A stretch of DNA of 64,000 bases from Teredinibacter franksiae (GTDB taxonomy: Bacteria > Pseudomonadota > Gammaproteobacteria > Pseudomonadales > Cellvibrionaceae), in contig NZ_JACJUV010000001.1 in the NCBI RefSeq assembly GCF_014218805.1, positions 1,934,501-1,998,500 of the forward strand, written 5' to 3'. Within the stretch, counting starts at the first letter, position 1; each line of letters starts with the position of its first letter. The position numbers and the translations under genes were made by a program. Of the stretch, positions 29,346-39,067 are shown piece by piece. The notes under the pieces were generated by a model. That model had not been told where the DNA came from. It ran no database searches and saw only the letters and a list, made by a program, of their open reading frames with translations.

Positions 29346-30125
29346 TCACCCCAGCGTAGCACCGCCATCGACTTTCAGCGTCTCCATGGTGATATGGCTG
29401 GCCATATCCGACAGCATAAATAAAACCGTATTCGCCACCTGCTCTGTAGCGGCAATTCGCCCCAACGGAATACCGAGGCGATACTGCTCACTATTTCCAC
29501 GCACTATTTTTTCGCTATCCGCTTCACTCTGCCACAACTGCCGTTGCATTTGAGTATTAGTGGAACCGGGCGCGACAATATTACAACGAATATTATCCTG
29601 CGCCACCTCCAAAGCCAGACACTTGAGCATCATCGTGGTGGCGGCTTTGGACGCCGCATAGGCACCCATGCCTATACGAGGAGTTAAAGACGCATTTGAA
29701 CCCACCACAACAATCGCACCCGCTTTACGCACTTTCATTAAGCTCGCACTGGCTCGGCAGATATTCAGAGCACCAAAGGTATTCACATGAAAGGTGCTCA
29801 GCCAATCGTCTTCTGGCTGACTGAGTATTTCGCCCAAGCGAAATATTCCAGCACAGTGCGCAACAAAAGCAATGGGGCCAATAGTGCTCTCAATTGAATC
29901 TAGGCACGCATTGACCTCCGACGAATCAGCCACATCCAAGTGCCAGCGACAATAAGCATTGGTTCTTACTCCAGTTTTTGGTAGATCGGTAAACTGGGTA
30001 TCCAATGCCACCACTTTTGCTCCCAACCGGTATAGGATGCTAGCAACCTCAAGGCCAATGCCCTGTGCCGCACCGGTCACTGCCGCTACGGCTCCGGCAA
30101 ACTCCTGAAAATAATCATTCGGCAT
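29346..30125 (-). CDS. entA: 2,3-dihydro-2,3-dihydroxybenzoate dehydrogenase
   Basis: Short-chain dehydrogenase making 2,3-dihydroxybenzoate, the catechol building block. NAD-binding VTGAAQGIGLEVA near the N-terminus, HCAGI, and the catalytic Ser/Tyr/Lys in VVVGSNASLTP ... MGAYAASKAA are intact; VAPGSTNTQMQRQLW is typical of EntA. Start at ATG 30125 gives 259 residues, with GGAAG about 10 bases upstream and an 11-base overlap with the NRPS end; the longer frame to 30173 is unlikely. Last gene of the siderophore operon. Corresponds to MxcC of myxochelin clusters. Confidence 0.92.
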   Translation of the reverse strand: MPNDYFQEFAGAVAAVTGAAQGIGLEVASILYRLGAKVVALDTQFTDLPKTGVRTNAYCRWHLDVADSSEVNACLDSIESTIGPIAFVAHCAGIFRLGEILSQPEDDWLSTFHVNTFGALNICRASASLMKVRKAGAIVVVGSNASLTPRIGMGAYAASKAATTMMLKCLALEVAQDNIRCNIVAPGSTNTQMQRQLWQSEADSEKIVRGNSEQYRLGIPLGRIAATEQVANTVLFMLSDMASHITMETLKVDGGATLG

Positions 30126-33100
30126 AGGCGGGTTCTTCCAGAGCAAATTGACAATACTTTTGGAAATGCTCACGAGTAATACGACTGAAAGGCTTATTTA
30201 GGCGGCCAAGCTCCACACACGTATCACCGGACAGCATGTCACCCATTTGCAAGTCCACACCGCGTTCCGCCGCCTGTTTTTTGTGATGAAAAAACGCCAC
30301 CAACGCAAGCTCCGACTCACCTTCCGATTGCGAGAGTGTTTGACACCACTCAGGCACACTTACCACATCAAACCCATAGCCTTCTTCACGCAACCATTGA
30401 AACATCTTTTTGAAGCCTACCCTGTGTTCGCCCACCAAATTGACGACACGACCAAACCCTTCACTTGCACAGGCCGCAAGCATAATGTCCACAACTTCAT
30501 TTACCGGTGTCCACGGCTCCTCTACATTCAAGTCAGGTAAAACTTGATGTTTTAGACCCAGCGACAGTATTTGCCACACCAAATCATTACCTTTAACAAA
30601 ACCATTGGAAAAACGGCCGGTTATGCGGCCCAGACGAAACAAACGTGCATCGACACCATTTTGTACAGCACGTTCTACTAGGTTCTCGGCCGCCCATTTA
30701 CTTTGCTGGTAACCATCAAGAAGCCCTTCGTGGTAAGCCATAAAATCTTCGGTTAAATTCCCCTGATTTTTAGGTGGCGTAACCGCAACCGTGGAACAGT
30801 GCTGAAAAGCAATGCCATAGCGAGCGGCGGCCAGTAGTAATTCACCGGTTGCTAGAGTATTGGCCTTTGCCAATGAAGAATAATCACGCGTAACACTAAT
30901 TACCGCCGCCACATGAAAAATATGCGACACCTGAGAAAAAATGGCTTGCTCTTGATTATTGACCATACCGAAACTGGGCTTGCTGATATCCGCCGCAAAA
31001 ACGACCAAACGACAGCTTAGATCCGCTTTCTCACTTTGCGACAAGCTGACATGAAACTCCCGACACGCTCCGTAAAAGCGTTCCAAAGCAGCATCATTGT
31101 TGTCTGCTCGAATAAAACAAAAGATGCGCCCCGGTGTGTGAGACAGCAATGCCATCACCATATGCACACCCACAAACCCCGTTGCCCCCGTTACCAATAC
31201 ATTGCCCATTGGCCTTAAGGAATTACCTGCGGGCACATTGATCTGCGCTTTTAACCTTTGCTCAAATTTTTCACAATCGGCTATTACCTGTTGTTTTGCT
31301 CGATCATGGGAAGGCACGGCATTCTCCTTACCCCTCTTGCCCCCCAGTACGGCACGGCTCATGGCTTCTAGTGTTGGATTTTGAAAAAGCAGCGTGCCGT
31401 TTACAGGCGCGCCGGTGATCTGGCATAGCTTGTTCGCCAGTTGAATAACCTGTATGGATTCTCCACCTAGGTTAAAAAAATTATCGTCGGCCTGATACTC
31501 TTGCGCTCCTAACAACTGTGTCCAAAGCTCACGCATTTGGCTAAATTCATCATTCCCCTGTATAAGCTGGTCATTTTTTTTTGAAGACTCAGAGAGTTTT
31601 TTTCTATCTACCTTGCCAGAACCGGTTAACGGGTATGCTTCTACATAGTGCATCGACTTGGGTAACATCACCTGCGGCAACGTTTGCGCAAGCGCTTCTC
31701 GCAGAGCTACTAAATTACGCAGCTCCGAGCCCTCACAGACAATCAGGTGAGCAACAATATGTACACCGGTTGAAAATTTTTGTGCCGTTACCACCGCCTG
31801 TTGAATGCCCGCTAAATTCTCCAGCGCCATTTCAATTTCCTGCGGGGCAATGCGATGGCCGCTGACTTTTATTTCATTGTCTACACGCCCCAAATAGACC
31901 AAACGGTTATCGCCCGTCAGTACCACGCGGTCACCCGTGCGGTAGCCGCGCAACGGTTGCTCGCACCAGGGTAAATACACGTGTATAAACGGTGCTTGCG
32001 TCACCTTGCTGCCAATGTAGCCCTGAGCCAAGCCTGCGCCAGTCAGTACCAGCTCACCACTTTCGCCCCTGGGTAAAACGCGCATCCGCGCATCCACTAC
32101 CGCCAGTGCACGACCATGTAATGGCCCGCCGATGGCCACATCCGTTTGCTTTTCTGAATACTTGTGCAGCGGTTCCACCGTTGCAACAACCGTCGCTTCG
32201 GTAGGGCCATAGGAATTGAATAATTGCACATGCCCTTCAATACGTTTTTGCCAGGCCAAAATAACTTCTCGCTTTACCGCTTCGCCGCCAAGAATTACAG
32301 TGTTAATAGCTTTAGGGAAAACCAGTGATTGGTTTTCCATCGCAGCAACCATTTCGTGCCAGTATGCTGTTGGTAAATCGAGCAACGTAACTCGCCACTT
32401 TTGACAAAGCGATAAAAAAGTGTGCGTAGAATCGAGCATATCGTCGGTACGAATGACCAAAGTGCCACCTACACTTAAAGTACAGAAGATTTCTTCAATG
32501 CACGCATCAAAATGCAGGGGCGCAAACTGCAGAACGCGATCGTTGGCTAAAAATCCATAGTGGCGTACCGCTGCCGAAACGAATTGTTGTGCAGCTTCAT
32601 ACCCAATAGCGACGCCTTTAGGTCGACCGCTAGAACCAGAGGTGTAAACAATATAGCAAGTATCACTCTGACTGAAGCGATGGTGGTCTATTATTTTTCC
32701 GCCTTGAGCGAACGAAGTCCGCGCAGTAATTTTCGAATTCTGCACAACCATAACATCGGCAATATCACCGTAATCGTTAACCGCTTCAGAAACATCCGCA
32801 AGAATCAGGTCAACCTGAGCATCCTCAAAAATAATTCGGTTACGCTTTTTCGGCGCGCCGCAATCGACAAAAATAAACGTAGCGCGCAATGCAATACAAG
32901 CCAAGCTCGCCACAATCGCACTAACACCACGGGGGAGAACAAGAGCACATCGCGCACCGTCACCAATCTGCAATTTTTCCAGCTGAGCGGAAAACTGCTC
33001 AACTTTTTTTACCAACTCAGCGTAGCTAAAGCACTGCCCCTTATGCTCAATGGCCGGCTGATTGGGCGATAGTTGGCTAATATTCTTCACCCGCAGCCAA

Positions 33101-34524
33101 AAATTCAAATCGGAATCCGCAAGATGTTGTTTGGGAAACTGCTTTGCTGGCATCCAAGATAAAGGTACGGGGTCAAATTTTACCGGCTGGCTCAATTCAC
33201 TGATATCGCATGTTAGCTCGGCCACCAGCTCTTCCGCGACCTGATGCAATAACGATTGCGTGTAGCGATTTGGATTAGCATCTACGGTTAACGCTAAACT
33301 CTGGTCGGCATTAACACTAAACGCGAAGCTAATGTCTTCTACCGGTCCGGCCGAAAGATTAATATAGGACAGATTCAATCCACCCACGGTAGCGCGGCGG
33401 GTAAAAGGCATAATGTTAACCACCGGTCCCCACACATTTTCATCAGCCATCCATTTATCTTTTCGAGCAAGTGCACGCAGGGCTTCGTAACGATAATAAT
33501 GAAATGGTCGATCCCGCTTAAACTGCTCAGCTATATTTTTAGCGCAGCTCAACACGCTATCACCCGCCGCCATGTGGGCGACCAAGGGTGTAATATTCAT
33601 TGCCATCATCGGCACGTTCACACTGCAACTACCCATACGCGACATAAGCGGTAAGCCCAAAACCTGATGACTGCAACCCGTATGCCTGCACAACAATAGG
33701 GTGAGAGCGGACAAAACCAGGTCGGGCCACGTCACTCCAGCATCGCGGGCAGCCTGCTGTAACTGTCTGTAGGTATGCGTGGGCAGTCGCTGGCGAGCAC
33801 GAATAAATGATTTATCATATTCACCTTTAGATGCAGAAAAACTGTGGGGAGGCTGGTGCCCGGAGAGATGTGCTCGCCAATAGTCTTCAGTTTCTTGGTA
33901 TTGGGGCAACGCCACTTGGCTATTTGCTTCGAGCACTGCAGCACGGTAATCCCCAAATAGTGGCTCAGGTAAGTGCCTACCTTCGTAGGTTTTTAGAATG
34001 GCATCGATAAGTAGCGAAAAACCAAAACCATCAATCGCAATATGATGAATTTTTATAAATAGGTAACAGCTGTTCTGATCTGTGGTGAGCAACGCTAGCT
34101 GGTAGAGCTCCCCATTGCCAATATTAAGAGGGTTTCGCAACTGATCACTTACCCATTTCGATATCTCAGTGGGTAATTCGGTAGGTAACGCGGTAGACGC
34201 GTTAACTTGTAACGCTGATATCGAGCCAACACTAGGATCTTCCATCAAAGAAAAATGGTGTTTTATGATAGAACAGCGCCTTTGTGTAAGCGGTACGATT
34301 TCCTGTAGCGGTTGAGCAACACTGAAGCGTACATTCAAGCCATCAGCAACGTTAAAAACAGCCTCAACACAACCCGCCAATCGCTGCAAATCAACACGCC
34401 CCTCAATGCGAATACACTCGGCCGTATTATAGCGGGGGCTGGACGCATCCATTTGCTGGCCCATCCATATCCCCTGTTGCGCGGGTGTCAGCCCCAACGC
34501 AGTTCTCCCATCGACAGCATCCAT
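30115..34524 (-). CDS. NRPS: condensation - adenylation - PCP - terminal thioester reductase (MxcG-like)
   Basis: 1469 residues. The C domain (about 8-440) has the catalytic HHIAIDG at 160-166. The A domain (about 480-1000) has YTSGSSGRPKG, NSYGPTEATV, YRTGDRV and TGSGKVDRKKL. Reading its pocket against GrsA gives D-A-E-D-I-G-S-V-V plus the invariant Lys; two acidic residues suggest a basic amino acid, and lysine is my best guess. The PCP has GGESIQVIQL (Ser near 1023). The last 390 residues are a reductase: VTGATGFVGVHM for NAD(P)H and YQQSKWAAE as the Tyr-Lys pair. There is no thioesterase, so release is reductive, as in myxochelin MxcG. It overlaps entB by one base and entA by 11. Confidence 0.9.
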   Translation of the reverse strand: MDAVDGRTALGLTPAQQGIWMGQQMDASSPRYNTAECIRIEGRVDLQRLAGCVEAVFNVADGLNVRFSVAQPLQEIVPLTQRRCSIIKHHFSLMEDPSVGSISALQVNASTALPTELPTEISKWVSDQLRNPLNIGNGELYQLALLTTDQNSCYLFIKIHHIAIDGFGFSLLIDAILKTYEGRHLPEPLFGDYRAAVLEANSQVALPQYQETEDYWRAHLSGHQPPHSFSASKGEYDKSFIRARQRLPTHTYRQLQQAARDAGVTWPDLVLSALTLLLCRHTGCSHQVLGLPLMSRMGSCSVNVPMMAMNITPLVAHMAAGDSVLSCAKNIAEQFKRDRPFHYYRYEALRALARKDKWMADENVWGPVVNIMPFTRRATVGGLNLSYINLSAGPVEDISFAFSVNADQSLALTVDANPNRYTQSLLHQVAEELVAELTCDISELSQPVKFDPVPLSWMPAKQFPKQHLADSDLNFWLRVKNISQLSPNQPAIEHKGQCFSYAELVKKVEQFSAQLEKLQIGDGARCALVLPRGVSAIVASLACIALRATFIFVDCGAPKKRNRIIFEDAQVDLILADVSEAVNDYGDIADVMVVQNSKITARTSFAQGGKIIDHHRFSQSDTCYIVYTSGSSGRPKGVAIGYEAAQQFVSAAVRHYGFLANDRVLQFAPLHFDACIEEIFCTLSVGGTLVIRTDDMLDSTHTFLSLCQKWRVTLLDLPTAYWHEMVAAMENQSLVFPKAINTVILGGEAVKREVILAWQKRIEGHVQLFNSYGPTEATVVATVEPLHKYSEKQTDVAIGGPLHGRALAVVDARMRVLPRGESGELVLTGAGLAQGYIGSKVTQAPFIHVYLPWCEQPLRGYRTGDRVVLTGDNRLVYLGRVDNEIKVSGHRIAPQEIEMALENLAGIQQAVVTAQKFSTGVHIVAHLIVCEGSELRNLVALREALAQTLPQVMLPKSMHYVEAYPLTGSGKVDRKKLSESSKKNDQLIQGNDEFSQMRELWTQLLGAQEYQADDNFFNLGGESIQVIQLANKLCQITGAPVNGTLLFQNPTLEAMSRAVLGGKRGKENAVPSHDRAKQQVIADCEKFEQRLKAQINVPAGNSLRPMGNVLVTGATGFVGVHMVMALLSHTPGRIFCFIRADNNDAALERFYGACREFHVSLSQSEKADLSCRLVVFAADISKPSFGMVNNQEQAIFSQVSHIFHVAAVISVTRDYSSLAKANTLATGELLLAAARYGIAFQHCSTVAVTPPKNQGNLTEDFMAYHEGLLDGYQQSKWAAENLVERAVQNGVDARLFRLGRITGRFSNGFVKGNDLVWQILSLGLKHQVLPDLNVEEPWTPVNEVVDIMLAACASEGFGRVVNLVGEHRVGFKKMFQWLREEGYGFDVVSVPEWCQTLSQSEGESELALVAFFHHKKQAAERGVDLQMGDMLSGDTCVELGRLNKPFSRITREHFQKYCQFALEEPAYAE

Positions 34525-35441
34525 CAGGCAACAACCTCAACCGGCATTCGCATTACGGCTTCAGCTTCTCGCTGTAAAATGGCCGACCAGCTTTCAATCG
34601 TCATTGTGCTAGCGAATTCGGAAAAATCCAGGGTTACGCCTTCGGCTTGCCAAACTTCAAGTAAGGTAATCAAACGAATGGAGTCCAAACCGTAATCCAG
34701 TAGGTTTTCATTGGTAGGAATGACATCGGGGGTTTCGTAAATAATATCGGCTACACATTTTCGAATAGCTGTATGCGAATAGAAAGCGGTGTCGGCCTGG
34801 AGTTTAACTGCACTACCGGCAGTAAGCGTGGATACATCAGTGACTACGCCACAGCGTTTAGCTACATAGTCCAGCGTGTACTGGTGGTCTTCCAGCGAAA
34901 AATCGCCAATAGCATCGGCGACAATAAAGGGCTGGTAATCGAGCATAAAGGCTTCGAGAGCCGTGGACAAAATGCCTATATGGCCGTACACACCCACTAT
35001 AATTATCTGATCGCGATTTGAGGCTCTCAACCATTTGTCGAAATTATTTTTCTTAAACGCACTGTAGCGCCATTTCGTAAAATTCTTGTCGTCTGCTACG
35101 GGAGCAAGCCCCGAGACAATACCGGTTACGTCTGGATCATCATTCAAGCCACCCCCCCAAAAATCGGTTAGTAGCGCGCGCTCTTCTGGATTCTGGTTTC
35201 CCGGCTGGGCCGTATAAGCACAGGGTATACCGTTACTTGCACACCAATTTTTTAATTGCTGTATCTGAACAATAAGCTTGGAAACAAAAGCGGAATCATT
35301 ACCGTAAAAATTGACAAAATAACGTTGCATATCGTGTATCAACAATACTGCACGACTCGGATCCACTTGCCATCCAGGCTTGTTGCTTTGGTTACACACA
35401 ATTTGATTTAAAGTATATTCAGGTAGAGCGGGAATACTCAT
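34524..35441 (-). CDS. entB: Isochorismatase with C-terminal aryl carrier domain
   Basis: 305 residues. The isochorismatase domain (about 1-210) converts isochorismate to 2,3-dihydro-2,3-dihydroxybenzoate: RAVLLIHDMQRYFVNFY, WRYSAFKKNNFDKWL, IIVGVYGHIGILSTALEAFM. The aryl carrier domain (about 225-295) has the phosphopantetheine Ser in YGLDSIRLITLLEVW, so it also carries activated dihydroxybenzoate to the NRPS. Stop and NRPS start share a base (ATGA type). Corresponds to EntB and MxcF. Confidence 0.94.
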   Translation of the reverse strand: MSIPALPEYTLNQIVCNQSNKPGWQVDPSRAVLLIHDMQRYFVNFYGNDSAFVSKLIVQIQQLKNWCASNGIPCAYTAQPGNQNPEERALLTDFWGGGLNDDPDVTGIVSGLAPVADDKNFTKWRYSAFKKNNFDKWLRASNRDQIIIVGVYGHIGILSTALEAFMLDYQPFIVADAIGDFSLEDHQYTLDYVAKRCGVVTDVSTLTAGSAVKLQADTAFYSHTAIRKCVADIIYETPDVIPTNENLLDYGLDSIRLITLLEVWQAEGVTLDFSEFASTMTIESWSAILQREAEAVMRMPVEVVA

Positions 35442-35459
35442 GGGTTTCCTTGTTAACGA

Positions 35460-37217
35460 TTAAGCAGACGCCATTGCCGATTTATTAATTTCAGCAACAA
35501 TTTTACGCAACCGATTTTTATCCACCTTACCAAACTGAGTTATAGGTAGCGCAGAAACCAACTCGATACGGTCTGGAATTTTGAAGGCGGCAATTCCTAA
35601 CGTGCGCAAATAAGCAAGAATTTCGCGCTTAAGTACAGTCGGGTTAGATTGATTTTCGGCTGCGCTCTTAGGCACAACAAAAGCACACACACGCTCACCC
35701 AAAAAAACATCGGGCATAGCAACAACCGAGCAGTCAATCACAGCGTTATGTGCCAACACACAGTTTTCCACTTCCTCCGCAGAAATCTTTTCCCCACCGC
35801 GATTAATCTGGTCTTTACTGCGACCAGTTACAATGAGATATCCGTTTTCGGTTAAAGCCACAATATCGCCGGTGCGATAAAAACCATCGGCCGTGAATGC
35901 CCGTGCATTATGCTCTGGCGCACGGTAATAGCCGCGAATAGTGTACGGGCCTCGAGTAAGCAAATGACCGGGAACACCCGGGGCGACCGGCTGGTCGTTA
36001 TCGTCCAGCACTCGAATTTCGTCAGCAGGCGACATGGGGCTGCCTTGAGTTTCGAGCACAATATCGTCGCTGTCGTCCACGCGGGTATAGTTCACCAAGC
36101 CTTCGGCCATGCCAAAGACCTGCTGCAGCCGGCAATCGAATAAAGGTTGTATTTTTTCCGCCAGAGAGAGACTCAACTTGGCACCGCCCACCTGAATCAG
36201 CTTGAGCGAATCCAACAATACGTCGCCACCGCGCGCGCGCAACTGCTCCAACGCATTAACCCAGGTCGCTGCCAGCGGTGGTACCAACGCCACCATGGAA
36301 ACACGATGCTGCTCAATTAACTGGAAAGCGCTCGCCGGGTCTGGCGCCTTTGCTACCAGGACTAAACCACCCGTAAACATTACACCTAAAGCACCGGGAG
36401 AACTTAGTGTGAAATTATGCGAAGCTGGCATTACCAATAAATACACGCTGCTGGAAGAAAGCTCACACACCTCGGCACTAACACGTACGCTGTAGAAATA
36501 ATCGTCGTGCGTGCGGGCAATTAATTTTGGTGTACCGGTGGTGCCCCCCGATAGAAGGTAAAAAGCTACAGTATCAGGCTTAACCTTTATGCGCGCATCA
36601 AGCGTTTTGTCCATGCGCACGCAATCAGTGTGATTTTTACCAATACCTGCTTCATTGATCTCTACTCCACCAGCGTTAGCGTCGCGCACGAGGGACTCGC
36701 CCCGTATATCTTTACATAGCGTGCCGTCCCTCTCGTCACTCCAGGCTATATCTAACGCCTTAACAATTACGTTTTCCTTCTGCAGCTGTACGGCAATGTC
36801 ACGGTACACACAGTCATTTCTAGAAAAACTACTGAGATAAAAATTTGCTTCAACATGCTGGCAGAAATAGCGAATTTCAGTGAGTCGATGGGATTCCAAA
36901 GCCAACACAGGTTTTACACCCAACTTCAACAAAGCAAAAAATAGTAGGTAAAATTCCACACCGCTGGGCGTATGTAGCACAACGTTTTGCCCTGGCGCTA
37001 CACCAGCAGCCAACAGCTGATGACACAATCCGTTTACCGCTGCCAGCATCTCCGCATAACTTAATTGGCTATCACCTGCCACTAGTGCTGGCGCATCGGG
37101 ATTTTCTCTAGCACGGTCTTCAAGAATGCACGGTAATAAGTCACCACGCCAAAACTGTTTTTGCCGATACTGCTGCTGAAACCCTTCGGGCCATGGTACA
37201 AAACCGTTATCATCCAT
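35460..37217 (-). CDS. entE: 2,3-dihydroxybenzoate-AMP ligase
   Basis: Activates 2,3-dihydroxybenzoate with ATP and loads it on the EntB carrier domain. ANL-superfamily motifs: LLSGGTTGTPKLIARTHDDY, QVFGMAEGLVNYTR, GYYRAPEHNARAFTADGFYRTGD and the late Lys in ITQFGKVDKNRL. The stretch NFTLSSPGALG (His/Asn/Ser pocket) is typical of aryl-acid ligases. At 585 residues it is about 45 longer than E. coli EntE; the extra residues lie at about 165-210, just before the P-loop. Its start lies 2 bases after the entC stop. Confidence 0.94.
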   Translation of the reverse strand: MDDNGFVPWPEGFQQQYRQKQFWRGDLLPCILEDRARENPDAPALVAGDSQLSYAEMLAAVNGLCHQLLAAGVAPGQNVVLHTPSGVEFYLLFFALLKLGVKPVLALESHRLTEIRYFCQHVEANFYLSSFSRNDCVYRDIAVQLQKENVIVKALDIAWSDERDGTLCKDIRGESLVRDANAGGVEINEAGIGKNHTDCVRMDKTLDARIKVKPDTVAFYLLSGGTTGTPKLIARTHDDYFYSVRVSAEVCELSSSSVYLLVMPASHNFTLSSPGALGVMFTGGLVLVAKAPDPASAFQLIEQHRVSMVALVPPLAATWVNALEQLRARGGDVLLDSLKLIQVGGAKLSLSLAEKIQPLFDCRLQQVFGMAEGLVNYTRVDDSDDIVLETQGSPMSPADEIRVLDDNDQPVAPGVPGHLLTRGPYTIRGYYRAPEHNARAFTADGFYRTGDIVALTENGYLIVTGRSKDQINRGGEKISAEEVENCVLAHNAVIDCSVVAMPDVFLGERVCAFVVPKSAAENQSNPTVLKREILAYLRTLGIAAFKIPDRIELVSALPITQFGKVDKNRLRKIVAEINKSAMASA

Positions 37218-37219
37218 GA

Positions 37220-38425
37220 TTAAATCCCTATAGCATTTAACATGGTTTTAAATTTTGCACCGGTTTCTTTCCACTCCTTGTCGGGACAAGACCCCGCCAC
37301 AACACCCGCACCCGCATACAACGTAGCAGTACTACCCTTTAAGGTTGCACAGCGAATGGTAACCACCCAGTCGCCATTGCCTTTCGCGTCGCACCACCCC
37401 ACCATGCCGCAGAAAGCACCTCGGTCGTAGTTTTCCAGCCGCTCAATCGTTTCCTGAGCCCTCTCTCGGGGCTCACCACACACCGCTGGCGTAGGGTGCA
37501 ACGCAAGTGCAATTTCAACGGAGGTGGTTGCGGGGTTTTTCAATTCACCGACAATTTCAGTGGATAGATGCAACATTGTCGGCGTACGCAAAATAGAGGG
37601 GCCTTCAGGACTATCTAAATTGAAACACAGAGGTTTTAATATTTTTATAACGTCATCGACCACAACACTGTGTTCGCGCAGGTCTTTTTCGGAACGCAGT
37701 AAACCTTCACACAAGGCGGCATCCCGTTGCTCATCACCGGTACGCGGCTCCGAACCGGCCAATGGATTGGCTATTAATTTTCCGTCACGCAGCGATACTA
37801 ATAGTTCAGGGCTGGCACCAATTAAGGTGGAGCGTTCAGCCTCATATTCCAGCTCCCCAACTAGATCAATGGAAAACGTATAACCGCTCTGGTTGGCATT
37901 CTCCAATCGCTGGACAATTTTTTTTTCTTCAAACGGTGTAGAGGACTGCAACTGTAAACGGCGCGACAACACAACTTTACTTAGCTCTGTACTATCAATT
38001 AATGACAAAGCTTCGTTAATACTATTTTTGAACACCTCTGCATTGGGCAGCGGCGTAACCGAAAAAGCTACTTCACTCACCGGGAGCATTAGTGGTGCCA
38101 GCCGCTTGTCAAGCACACTCAATTTTTGATTCACCTCGGCGTTGGTGCTTAAACGTAAGTAGGCGGGCTTGGACGCATTAAACGGCACAGCGCCGATCAC
38201 AATCGCCTCTTCATGCCCTAACTCGGTAGCAAACCGGAGCGATTCCGATACCCGGTGAAACAGGTCGGTACGGTCAACCCCTGGCAATAACTGGGCAAAG
38301 GGCGGCTTGGCCAACAACCGATAATCCGGCGCTGAAAAGTAATTATCCGTACTGGCGTTGTAGCTTTCCAGCAGAGAAGACGACGGTAAAACGACACTGT
38401 CTTGAACGGCACTTGAGCTATCCAT
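37220..38425 (-). CDS. entC: Isochorismate synthase
   Basis: Converts chorismate to isochorismate, the entry step of catechol synthesis. About 401 residues, with [12 protein letters not shown], the chorismate-binding signature [45 protein letters not shown] and [23 protein letters not shown] with Mg-binding Glu. ATG 38425 is preferred over GTG 38431, because GAGG sits 8 bases before the ATG but too close to the GTG. First gene of the siderophore operon, with a Fur-overlapped promoter immediately upstream. Corresponds to MxcD. Confidence 0.94.
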   Translation of the reverse strand: MDSSSAVQDSVVLPSSSLLESYNASTDNYFSAPDYRLLAKPPFAQLLPGVDRTDLFHRVSESLRFATELGHEEAIVIGAVPFNASKPAYLRLSTNAEVNQKLSVLDKRLAPLMLPVSEVAFSVTPLPNAEVFKNSINEALSLIDSTELSKVVLSRRLQLQSSTPFEEKKIVQRLENANQSGYTFSIDLVGELEYEAERSTLIGASPELLVSLRDGKLIANPLAGSEPRTGDEQRDAALCEGLLRSEKDLREHSVVVDDVIKILKPLCFNLDSPEGPSILRTPTMLHLSTEIVGELKNPATTSVEIALALHPTPAVCGEPRERAQETIERLENYDRGAFCGMVGWCDAKGNGDWVVTIRCATLKGSTATLYAGAGVVAGSCPDKEWKETGAKFKTMLNAIGI

Positions 38426-38439
38426 CGGCACACCTCAAT

Positions 38440-38490
38440 AGGAATGATTATCAATTGCCGCAAATACTAATGCAATTCATTCTCATTTGC
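38440..38490 (-). promoter_or_regulatory. Iron-regulated promoter of the siderophore operon (two Fur-like boxes)
   Basis: On the minus strand, -35 TTGCAT (38475-38470) and -10 GATAAT (38452-38447) are 17 bases apart, a near-ideal sigma-70 promoter. Two stretches each match the 19-base Fur consensus at 12 positions: 38440-38458, over the -10 box, and 38472-38490, at the -35 box. Repression by iron-loaded Fur would follow. Fur binding is inference. Confidence 0.75.
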
Positions 38491-38499
38491 CGAATGCTA

Positions 38500-39067
38500 T
38501 ATAGTATGCAAAATCGTCAGAGGCGTATGCGCGGAGGGAACTAAAGAATATGGACGACAAAAAGTCGATTTTTAACGCGTAACAGAAGGCTGCCGTCATC
38601 AGAGATGGCCCTGATTCTAATCTTAAAATTTTATTTGGAGGGTTGATGGATGCGCCATCGCATGCAACTCACAATAGGCCGTTACGTAGAATAATCTATC
38701 GCCTTGCGCACGTCCGCAGCCTTAGCATCCACGAGGAAACAGAAAGCCCCAGAACTGCTAAGACAATCATAAGTTTAACAGTATCAGTATTATCAACTTC
38801 ATACTTTAGGTTTGCTAAATATCGATACAGAGCGAATGCGGTCATACCAATTAAGCAATTGCACAAAAAAACGTATTTATTGCCAGGGTTTTATTCATTA
38901 GCAAAATACCCAACGGCTTTGATATACAGGATGCTCAACGCAAGGTAGAGAGTTGGCGATATGTTGAACGGCTTTGCGAAACCTAATTGGCATTATTGCT
39001 GTCTATGCTGTCAGACATAACAAACCTACCGCATTGCTCCAGTTAAACCATATCGAATGAATGCTTT
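38500..39067. other. Intergenic region with a possible gene remnant
   Basis: About 570 bases. A plus-strand frame from 38643 (101 codons) has no protein-like features. On the minus strand 38696-38845 there is a 49-codon frame that reads like one TM helix with flanks (ALYRYLANLKYEV ... LMIVLAVLGLSVSSWMLRLR), with a similar reading upstream that is broken by stops and a T7 run near 38865. It could be a decayed small membrane protein, but there is no ribosome binding site. Confidence 0.35.

Noticed and set aside
29346..38425. Enterobactin- or turnerbactin-type trilactone synthesis
   Set aside because: The NRPS ends in a reductase and has no thioesterase; the A-domain pocket does not look like a serine pocket.
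38543..38660. Helicase-like fragment reading (FNA*QKAAVIRDG...) before the amidase
   Set aside because: The resemblance to UvrD-type N-termini is short, includes a stop codon and does not continue to a P-loop.
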